The translations under genes were made by a program, and so were the position numbers. Of a stretch of 64,000 bases of DNA, positions 35,548 to 43,165 are shown one piece after another. The notes beneath the pieces were generated by a model, which searched no databases, was not told the origin of the DNA, and was given only the letters and a program-made list of their open reading frames with translations. The stretch lies in the NCBI RefSeq assembly GCF_030284385.1, contig NZ_CP127221.1, forward strand, positions 310,001 to 374,000, read 5' to 3'. The DNA comes from Altererythrobacter rubellus. GTDB taxonomy: Bacteria; Pseudomonadota; Alphaproteobacteria; Sphingomonadales; Sphingomonadaceae. Within the stretch, counting starts at the first letter, position 1. Every line of letters begins with the position of its first letter.

Positions 35548-35954
35548 GCTATCTCTTCAATTCGGGTGAGGCTCGTCAGCGAAATGTCTGCCAGAGCGCC
35601 GCGCAAAGCATTGTTGATCTTCGGCCAATGGGGTTTGACCGAGCAATTGTGGTCCATCGCGCAATAGGGCCCTTCGATGCACGCGGTCAGCGCAATCGGG
35701 CCTTCGACCGCTTCGACTATGTCTGCCACACTGATCGCGGCGGCAGGGCGCGCCAACTGCAAACCGCCGCCGGCGCCGCGCACCGATCGCAGCAAGCTTG
35801 CGCCAGTCAGTTTACTGACGACTTTCTGCACTGTCGGCCCAGGGATTCCGGTTTCCGCAGCCAATTCTCCTGCGGACACGCGACCGCCGCCACAATGACG
35901 CGAAGCGGCGCACATGATGACCACGGCGTAATCAGCTAGATTGGACAGTCGCAT
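35544..35954 (-). CDS. Rrf2-family Fe-S-sensing transcriptional regulator
   Basis: The product is 136 residues from ATG 35954 (RBS AGGATTAGT upstream). The winged helix covers [20 protein letters not shown] and [20 protein letters not shown]; the cluster-binding cysteines are Cys92, Cys98 and Cys104 in [15 protein letters not shown], at the same positions as in E. coli IscR. Some SUF regulators of this kind repress the operon when they carry a 2Fe-2S cluster. A palindrome just upstream (35969-35991) is a good operator candidate, giving autoregulation of rrf2-suf. Confidence 0.92.
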   Translation of the reverse strand: MRLSNLADYAVVIMCAASRHCGGGRVSAGELAAETGIPGPTVQKVVSKLTGASLLRSVRGAGGGLQLARPAAAISVADIVEAVEGPIALTACIEGPYCAMDHNCSVKPHWPKINNALRGALADISLTSLTRIEEIA

Positions 35955-35968
35955 ACTAATCCTATGAA

Positions 35969-35991
35969 AATTGGACTGATTCGTTCCAATT
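35969..35991. promoter_or_regulatory. Candidate operator palindrome upstream of the rrf2-suf operon
   Basis: The arms AATTGGA and TCCAATT are seven bases each with a nine-base spacer, ending 15 bases before the rrf2 start. A second half-site-like ATTGGACAGTC lies around the start codon. The position between promoter and gene fits repression by the encoded Rrf2 protein. It is a 23-base element, close in size to IscR-type sites, though the sequence differs from the E. coli consensus. Confidence 0.55.
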
Positions 35992-36146
35992 TGGGAGATA
36001 GGGGAGGAATTCTGCAGATTCAACGCCAAAACCTTAGTTGCGAGTCATTAGCGCTTAGCGCTAGGCCTACAAGCGGGCTCCCGCAGCCAGACGACTAATG
36101 CTTCGGCCTCGACAGGCCTGACGCACCTTGTCATAGGCGCATCACC

Positions 36147-37187
36147 ATGTTGTTTCGTCTTCTGCGCCCCGCCATTTTCGCTTTAGATTCCGAATCAGCT
36201 CATCGCATGGCAATCGAGGGGCTACGCCTGATGCCGCACCGCGCACCCGCAAGAGCCGGGCAACTGGCCGTGGAGCTTGCAGGAGTCGCCTTTCCTAACC
36301 CGGTGGGCGTCGCTGCAGGCTTCGATAAGGATGCCGAAGTCCCTGACGCGCTGTTGGGGCTGGGATTTGGCTTTGCAGAGGTTGGCTCCATCACGCCGCG
36401 GCCGCAGGCGGGTAATCCCAAACCGCGCCTGTTCAGACTGGTTGAAGACAGGGCTGTGATCAACCGGATGGGGTTTAACAATAGCGGTGCAGAAGCGGCA
36501 CTGAAAAGGCTGAAAAGGCGCAGAGGGCGGTCGGGCGTTGTAGGAATCAACATCGGCGCGAACAAGGACTCTGATGATCGCATCGAAGATTATGCGATCA
36601 TGACACGGATGATGACGCCGCACGCAAGCTATCTGGCGGTAAACATCTCCAGCCCCAACACGCCGGGACTGCGCGCGCTGCAGGACGAAGGCGCATTGAC
36701 CGAATTGCTGGACGCCGTGATCGAAGCGCGCGGCGCGGTGTCCGAAGCGGAGCCGCCACCTATCTTTCTTAAAGTAGCGCCTGACCTGGAGCCGACCGAT
36801 ATTGACGCAATCGCCCGGATCGCTCTCGACAAGAAACTAAGCGCGCTGATCGTTTCGAACACGACGATATCGCGGCCAGAGCTGCGCTCGCACCACGCCG
36901 GCGAAGTCGGCGGGCTTTCTGGAGCACCTTTGAAACCGCTGGCGACTCAGCGCGTGCGCGATTTCCGTTCAGCGACCGGCGGCACGATTCCGCTGGTTGG
37001 CGTTGGCGGCATCGCCAGTGCAGAGGATGCGTGGGAGCGGATCAAAGCGGGCGCGAGCCTGGTCCAGCTGTATAGCGCCATGGTCTATGAAGGGCCGGGC
37101 CTGGGCGCGAAAATTGTTCGCGGGCTGGAGCGTCTGATGAAACGCGAAGGCTATTCCACCATTGCCGAAGCGGTCGGAAGCGAATAG
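36147..37187 (+). CDS. pyrD: Dihydroorotate dehydrogenase, quinone type (class 2)
   Basis: The 346-residue product catalyses the oxidation of dihydroorotate to orotate in pyrimidine synthesis. An N-terminal amphipathic part (FRLLRPAIFALDSESAHRMA) marks the membrane-bound class 2. The FMN barrel has NPVGVAAGFDKDAEVP, EVGSITPRPQAGNPKPRLF, NRMGFNNSGAEAALKRLKRR, NISSPNTPGLRALQ and VGVGGIASAEDAWERIKAGA. All fit family positions. It is followed closely by the gamma-glutamyltransferase gene. Confidence 0.96.
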   Translation: MLFRLLRPAIFALDSESAHRMAIEGLRLMPHRAPARAGQLAVELAGVAFPNPVGVAAGFDKDAEVPDALLGLGFGFAEVGSITPRPQAGNPKPRLFRLVEDRAVINRMGFNNSGAEAALKRLKRRRGRSGVVGINIGANKDSDDRIEDYAIMTRMMTPHASYLAVNISSPNTPGLRALQDEGALTELLDAVIEARGAVSEAEPPPIFLKVAPDLEPTDIDAIARIALDKKLSALIVSNTTISRPELRSHHAGEVGGLSGAPLKPLATQRVRDFRSATGGTIPLVGVGGIASAEDAWERIKAGASLVQLYSAMVYEGPGLGAKIVRGLERLMKREGYSTIAEAVGSE

Positions 37188-37196
37188 CCAGCCCGT

Positions 37197-38921
37197 ATGA
37201 GACCCAATCGACTGACAGCGCTGATCGCGCTTTCGCTAATGGCCTCTTGCACAGGGGCATACTCCTCGCCGCTGGAAATGACTTTCCACGCACCGGACGT
37301 GGCCGAACAAGGCGCTGTCAGTGCGGCTGATCCGCGCGCGCAAGCAGCAGGTGAAGAGATTCTCGCTAAGGGTGGAAGCGCGACCGATGCTGCAATCGCA
37401 GTGATGCTGGCACTTACAGTGGTTGAGCCGCAAAGCTCTGGAATAGGCGGTGGTGGATTTCTGCTCCGCGGAGCCCCTGATGGCAAGGTCATTTCCTACG
37501 ACGGCCGCGAAACAGCTCCGGCGGGTGCATCGCCCGAATGGTTCTTGAACGAAGACGGTTCGCTGCCGGGATTTCGCGAGTCAGTTGAGAGTGGTTTGAG
37601 CGTCGGCGTGCCGGGCAATATCCGCATGGCTGCACTGGCGCATAACAATCATGGCAAGCTTTCTTGGGCTGAATTATTCGAGCCCGCGATAAAGCTGGCC
37701 CGCGACGGTTTCGGGATGAACGAGCGGATGTACAACTCGCTCAACCAGCGCCCTGAATTTGTAGCAGGAACGCAGGCAGGGCGGGACCTTTATTACGATT
37801 CCGATGGCAAAGTCTTGCCCGCAGGCTCCTGGATCAAGAATGAAGCGCTGGCGCAAGCTTTTGAACGGATTGCAAAGCAAGGCTTCCAGGCTTTCTACGG
37901 AGCTGAGCTTGGCGAAGAAATTGTGGCAACCGTCGCTTCCGCCACTCCGAGCGAAGGCGCAATGACAACCGAAGATCTGGCCGGTTACGAACCCAAAGTG
38001 CGCGATGCAGTATGTGGCAGCTATCGCCGCTACCGGGTGTGCAGCATGGGGCCGCCCAGTTCTGGCGGTGTCGCTGTGATCCAGATGCTGGGTCAGCTGG
38101 AGCGGTTTGATTTGGCCGCCTTGGGCGTTGAGAATCCTGTCACCTGGCACCTGTTCCTCGAATCCCAACGGCTCGCCTATGCCGACCGGGAAATCTATAT
38201 GGCCGATTCCGACTTCGTGCCGGTGCCGGTCGCCGGGCTGATCGATCCATCCTACATTGCGCAACGAAGCGCGCTGATCGATGCGTCAATGCGCGCCGAG
38301 AGCGTTAGCCCGGGCAAGCCCGAAGGCGCGGACATCGCCTGGGCGGATGGTGACGAACCTGAAGAGCGCGGCACATCTCACTTCTCCGTGGTTGATCGCG
38401 CCGGCCATATGGTCAGCTATACCTCAACCATTGAAAGCTCTTTCGGTTCGGGCCTGATTGCCCATGGCTTCTTCCTCAATAACGAGCTGACCGACTTCAG
38501 CCGCGCTCCAGAGGTGGACGGAAAGCCTGTCGCCAATCGGGTTGAAGGCGGCAAACGCCCGCGCAGTTCCATGTCGCCTACGATCGTTTGGGACCCGGAT
38601 GGCGAACCTTTCATGATCGTTGGTGCAGCAGGCGGCCCAACAATACCTGTGTCGACAACCCGGGCGATTATCGGCGCGATCGACTTTGGCCTGACAGCTG
38701 AGCAGGCGCTCGCCCTGCCCTTCACAATGGCCTTTGGCGACCGGATCATTTTTGAAAGCGGCACTTGGCTGGAAGATCAAACCACGGCATTCGAAGCGCT
38801 TGGCCATAGCCAGTTGATCGCGCGACCCGCCCCGATCAAAGTCAACGCGATTCTGCGCGAGAATGGCAGTTGGGTTAGCGTGCGCGACCCCAGAATCGAA
38901 ACCCTGTTGATCGTACCCTGA
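37197..38921 (+). CDS. ggt: Gamma-glutamyltransferase
   Basis: The 574-residue exported protein (signal sequence near the N-terminus, LIALSLMASC, with a Cys that could be lipidated) splits glutathione and transfers the glutamyl group. Self-cleavage happens before Thr393 in GTSHFSVVDRAG, giving the catalytic small subunit; other conserved parts are GIGGGGFLLRGAPDG, YDGRETAP and the SMSPTIVWDPDG-GAAGG stretch. It ends with an RIETLLIV tail. It lies nine bases downstream of pyrD. Similar enzymes hydrolyse cephalosporin acids, which cannot be told apart here. Confidence 0.92.
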   Translation: MRPNRLTALIALSLMASCTGAYSSPLEMTFHAPDVAEQGAVSAADPRAQAAGEEILAKGGSATDAAIAVMLALTVVEPQSSGIGGGGFLLRGAPDGKVISYDGRETAPAGASPEWFLNEDGSLPGFRESVESGLSVGVPGNIRMAALAHNNHGKLSWAELFEPAIKLARDGFGMNERMYNSLNQRPEFVAGTQAGRDLYYDSDGKVLPAGSWIKNEALAQAFERIAKQGFQAFYGAELGEEIVATVASATPSEGAMTTEDLAGYEPKVRDAVCGSYRRYRVCSMGPPSSGGVAVIQMLGQLERFDLAALGVENPVTWHLFLESQRLAYADREIYMADSDFVPVPVAGLIDPSYIAQRSALIDASMRAESVSPGKPEGADIAWADGDEPEERGTSHFSVVDRAGHMVSYTSTIESSFGSGLIAHGFFLNNELTDFSRAPEVDGKPVANRVEGGKRPRSSMSPTIVWDPDGEPFMIVGAAGGPTIPVSTTRAIIGAIDFGLTAEQALALPFTMAFGDRIIFESGTWLEDQTTAFEALGHSQLIARPAPIKVNAILRENGSWVSVRDPRIETLLIVP

Positions 38922-39013
38922 TGCGGCTTGGACTTGCCGCTACATTTGCAGGACTTTAGAGCAGCAAAAACAGATATAACAAAACAACCTTCCCCTGGAG
39001 CAGGAGCAAATCA

Positions 39014-40807
39014 GTGGCGCTGGCCGAAATCGATAGTGCAAACACTCTGGTTGAACTCTTTCTGTCGCGAGCCGACGAGAAAGGCGATGCGCCGTTTCTG
39101 GCCGCGAAGAAAGATGGTGAATGGATAACCAGGAGCTGGCGCGAAACAGCTGAGCAAGTCTGCTTGATCGCCGAAGGCCTACGCAGGCTGGGCCTCAATG
39201 ATGGTGACCGCGTCTGCATCGTCAGCGAGAACCGGCCGGAATGGTGCATAGCCGATCTGGCGATCATGGCTGCGGGCTGTGTGTCGGTTCCAACCTACAT
39301 TACCAACACCCCGCGCGACCATGCGCATATCTTTGATAACTCGGGCGCGCGCGCTGTGTTTGTCTCGACCGAGAAGCTGCTCGCTCCGGTTCACAATGCA
39401 ATCCAGTCCACCGGCCTGATCGAACATGTGATCGGGATTGAAGACCTTCGCCGCCATCAATCGGGGCCGTTCGACTATCACGGCTGGGACACATTGACTT
39501 CGGGCGATGCCGCTGAAGCGCGTGCCGTAGTGGATGCGCGCATGGCCGGTATCGGACGCGATACAACCGCGTGCATCATCTACACCAGCGGAACCGGCGG
39601 CGCACCGCGCGGTGTGTTGCAGCATCATGGCGCGATCCTGTGCAATGTGGCGGGCGCGGCTGAAATCCTGCTCGAAGATTTCGGAATCAAGGATGAGCGT
39701 TTCTTGAGCTTCCTTCCTGCAAGCCACGCCTACGAACACACAGGCGGCCAGTTCCTGCCGATCGGGGTGGGGGCGGAAATCTATTATTCCGAAGGGCTGG
39801 AGAAGCTCGCCAGCAATATCGAGGAAACCCGCCCCACGATAATGGTCGTGGTCCCGCGTCTGTTCGAGGTGCTGCGCACGCGCATCATGAAGACGGTCGA
39901 GAAGCAGGGCAAACTCGCAAATTACCTGATGGATAAGGCGCTGATGATCAGCGAGGGTGATCGCAAGCGCAAACGCGACAAGCCGATGGACTTCCTGATC
40001 GAGAAGACCCTGCGCCCCAAGATTCGCGCGCGGTTCGGCGGACGGATCAAGGCGATGGTGTCAGGTGGTGCGCCGCTGAACCCTGATGTCGGCAATTTCT
40101 TCGAAGCCATGGGGCTCACCATGCTTCAGGGCTATGGCCAGACCGAAGCCGGGCCGGTTATCAGCTGCAATCGCCCCAAGACAGGGCTCAAGATGGACAC
40201 TGTCGGGCCGCCCATGCGCGGGGTCGAGGTGAAGATTGCCGATGATGGCGAGATCCTGGTGCGCGGTGAGCTGGTGATGCACGGTTACTGGCGCAATGAG
40301 GCCGAGACTGCCCGCACAATCGTGGATGGCTGGCTGCATACGGGCGACATTGGCCATTTGGACGAAGCCGGGCGGATCGTGATCACTGACCGCAAGAAGG
40401 ACATGATCGTCAATGACAAGGGTGACAATGTCGCCCCGCAAAAGATCGAAGGCATGCTGACACTGCAGCCCGAAATCGCGCAAGCCATGGTGAGCGGTGA
40501 CAAGCGGCCCTATGTGGTCGGTCTGATTGTGCCGGATCCCGAATGGGCGGTCGAATGGTGCAAGGCAAATGATGAAAAGTTCGACATGGCCACGTTGCAA
40601 GACTTGCCCGCATTCAAGAACGCAGTCCGCGCCGCGGTTGATCGTGTAAACAAGGATCTGTCAGTCATCGAGAAGGTGCGGCAATTCGCGTTTGCGGATG
40701 AGGGCTTCACAATCGAAAACGAAGAAATGACGCCGAGCATGAAGATCCGCCGTCACAAGATCCGCGATCGCTATCAGGAGCGGATCGACGGGCTGTATCG
40801 GGGTTAG
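39014..40807 (+). CDS. Long-chain fatty-acid-CoA ligase / AMP-dependent synthetase
   Basis: The product is 597 residues from the GTG at 39014, following AGGAGCAAATCA. The P-loop reads IYTSGTGGAPRGV (residues 189-201), in which the usual TSGTTGxPKGV has Gly for the second Thr and Arg for the Lys. Other adenylation motifs are MLQGYGQTEAGPVISCN, GWLHTGDIGHLDEAGR and ITDRKKDMIVNDKGDNVAPQ. The C-terminal Lys in EMTPSMKIRRHKI is the adenylation lysine. It likely activates fatty acids for membrane or storage lipid use. Confidence 0.9.
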   Translation: MALAEIDSANTLVELFLSRADEKGDAPFLAAKKDGEWITRSWRETAEQVCLIAEGLRRLGLNDGDRVCIVSENRPEWCIADLAIMAAGCVSVPTYITNTPRDHAHIFDNSGARAVFVSTEKLLAPVHNAIQSTGLIEHVIGIEDLRRHQSGPFDYHGWDTLTSGDAAEARAVVDARMAGIGRDTTACIIYTSGTGGAPRGVLQHHGAILCNVAGAAEILLEDFGIKDERFLSFLPASHAYEHTGGQFLPIGVGAEIYYSEGLEKLASNIEETRPTIMVVVPRLFEVLRTRIMKTVEKQGKLANYLMDKALMISEGDRKRKRDKPMDFLIEKTLRPKIRARFGGRIKAMVSGGAPLNPDVGNFFEAMGLTMLQGYGQTEAGPVISCNRPKTGLKMDTVGPPMRGVEVKIADDGEILVRGELVMHGYWRNEAETARTIVDGWLHTGDIGHLDEAGRIVITDRKKDMIVNDKGDNVAPQKIEGMLTLQPEIAQAMVSGDKRPYVVGLIVPDPEWAVEWCKANDEKFDMATLQDLPAFKNAVRAAVDRVNKDLSVIEKVRQFAFADEGFTIENEEMTPSMKIRRHKIRDRYQERIDGLYRG

Positions 40808-40809
40808 TC

Positions 40810-40843
40810 GCTAACGTCTGATATTGGGTTGAAAGCGGACGTT
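40810..40843 (+). repeat. Copy of a hairpin-forming intergenic repeat
   Basis: The segment GCTAACGTCTGATATTGGG continues to GGACGTT; AACGTC and GACGTT pair as a stem around the core. It aligns at 23 of 34 positions with 49299-49332, by hand count. It sits in the 267-base gap between the acyl-CoA ligase and the BCCT transporter genes, where I see no gene. Confidence 0.45.
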
Positions 40844-41074
40844 CGAGCGGCTCTCTAAGATATCCGGAGTTGGTTCGATTGCAGAAAGTCCGATTTCGGT
40901 GGCATTGAGAAGCGGAGCAGACATCCGGCTAACCGCCAAGTAGCAGACATTGAACGGCCGCAATGACCGACGATTTGCATTGTGCGGCCCGCGCCCTATG
41001 CTTTGAGCTCATCCCATGCAGAGAGACGCACTCTGGCTCGTTGAGCGAGCATGCGAACATTTGCCTGAAAATAC

Positions 41075-42781
41075 ATGGACGCAGCAGCTTCAGACATGCA
41101 ACCAAGCAACGACCTACCGATTGATCCGCCCATAATTGACCTACCCATCGAAACCCATGACCAGGGATTCTATGATGGCTTCAGCCGTGAAGTGACGATC
41201 CCGGGCAAGATCATAGTCTCACTGCTGATCATGTGGGCGATCTTTTTCCCGGTGCGTGCCAATGAGACTTTGAGTGCCGCGAATGAGAATATCATATCGA
41301 GTTTCAGCGGATGGTATGTCTATCTGGTAGCGCTGCTGATGGTAATCGCACTGGTCCTTGCTGCGCTGCCGCAATCGGGGCGTTTGCGGATCGGGACGCC
41401 CGGTGACAAGCCCGAATTCTCTCGCTTCTCATGGTTTGCCATGTTGTTTGGCGCCGGGATCGGGATCGGCATGCTAACCTACTCGACAGGCGAGCCTCTG
41501 GCACATTTCTCTAACAATCCGGAGATCATCCGTGGCGCTATCGAAGCGAGTTCTGCAGAAGCCGTTCGGCCGGCCTATGTCTACACCTTTCTGCACTGGG
41601 GCTTTGCGGCTTGGGCAACCTATGCGCTGGTCGGGCTGGCGATTGGTTATGTCTCCTATCGCCGGGGATTGCCCCTAACAATCCGTTCTGCACTGGTGCC
41701 GCTGTTCGGAGAGCGGTTGTCCGGCACTGCAGGCCACGTGGTTGACGTGGTTGCAGTAGTCGCCACGATATTGGGTGTCGCGGTGACCATGGGTCTGGGC
41801 GTAGAGCAATTTGTGGCAGGTCTTTATCGGGTCGGAATGGGCGATTGGCTTGTCAATTCGGAGGGGACGGCGAGCACAATCGCGATTGTTGCCGCCCTGC
41901 TGGTGCTGGTGGGTGCGTCAACAATCAGCGCGTTGTCGGGCGTCGGGCGAGGCATCAAGTGGCTTTCGAACCTCAATATGGGTTTGTCGTTCTTGTTGCT
42001 CGCCTTGTTCGTGATCGTTGGTTCCGATCTGTACGGGTTGGAGCTGATGTGGACTGGACTGACCGACTACCTTGTTGCCCTCCCTGCCAAGACACTGACG
42101 CTGTTTGCGAGCGACGGAAGCCAAGTGTCGGAAGAGCTGATGCAGTGGCAACTCGACTGGACCATCTTCTATTGGGCTTGGTGGATCGCTTTTGCGCCAT
42201 TCGTCGGCATGTTCATTGCCCGGGTGTCACGCGGCCGTACAGTGCGCGAATATGTTCTTGGCGTGATCATGGTTCCCTCGCTGATGTGCTTCTTCTGGAT
42301 GGCGATTGTTGGCGGCACCGCGATCGATCTGGAGTTGAGCGGTGCTGCGCAAGGCGCGATTGCCGAAGCGGGCATTTCTGACCAGCTATACGCAACGCTC
42401 GCAGTGCTGCTTGATCCGGCCGCAGCCCAGATCGTCTCGATCCTAGTTGTGGTGTTGCTCATGACTTACCTCGTAACATCTGCGGACAGCGCGATTCTGA
42501 TCGTCAACACAATCAATGGTGCTGGCGAGGATGAAGGGCAGCGCCGCTATCACATTTTGTTTTGGGGTGGGGCGTTGGCGTTTATGGTCGGCAGCATGCT
42601 CGTGCTGGGTGGAATTGATGCGATCCGGATAACGATGATGATCGGAGCATTGCCATTCTCATTCGTGCTCGCATTAATGGCTATCGCGATCATTAAGGCG
42701 ATCATCTTCGACCTTATCCGCAAGAAGCACGGTGTTCCGACAACCGCAGAGGCTTGCGAGGAGTGGGAAGCAGCCAAGTAG
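41075..42781 (+). CDS. BCCT family (betaine/carnitine/choline) transporter
   Basis: The 568-residue product has 12 membrane segments. Family marks are [20 protein letters not shown] in the second third, [20 protein letters not shown], and the [28 protein letters not shown] block of helix 8 with its conserved Trp residues. It imports quaternary ammonium compounds such as glycine betaine with Na+ or H+. No substrate-specific sequence could be settled by eye. The gene stands alone. Confidence 0.93.
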   Translation: [568 protein letters not shown]

Positions 42782-43165
42782 AGGTAAATGATTAAAATCA
42801 CTGGGACTTAGCCATTCCATAGTACTGATTTCTAGATATTTGAGTATTCTTGGTTATACTATAAAATATACAATGGCTTATATAGTGTAAAATAATTATA
42901 GATTACCTCGACTTGATAGAACTGTGTAAATATTTGAATAATATTTGAATCGAAGATTCAATGTTGCGTTAGGGCAACATTGGAATTATTTCTAAAAAAT
43001 ATCTCTGCCGCTGCTGTGGTGGAATCCCCCGTGCATTGCTACCGCGGGCATCCAGAGGCATGACTTCATTCTATTTCCTTCCGTTTTGATCGCGAATATT
43101 GGCGATGTGCGTTTCCGCGCATCCCTTTCGTGCGTCCAATCGGGTAAAACAAAGGGGCAGCAATA
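42782..43165 (+). promoter_or_regulatory. A+T-rich leader of the TonB receptor gene
   Basis: This 384-base intergenic stretch is strikingly A+T-rich between about 42795 and 43010. It holds a palindrome TTGAATC-gaa-GATTCAA at 42945-42961 and, sharing its last three bases, a nine-pair hairpin CAATGTTGC-GTTAGG-GCAACATTG at 42959-42982 that cannot form in full while the palindrome is folded. Both lie about 185 bases upstream of the receptor start. No start or gene is visible. Its composition suggests a regulated promoter with possible operator and RNA structure. Confidence 0.5.
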
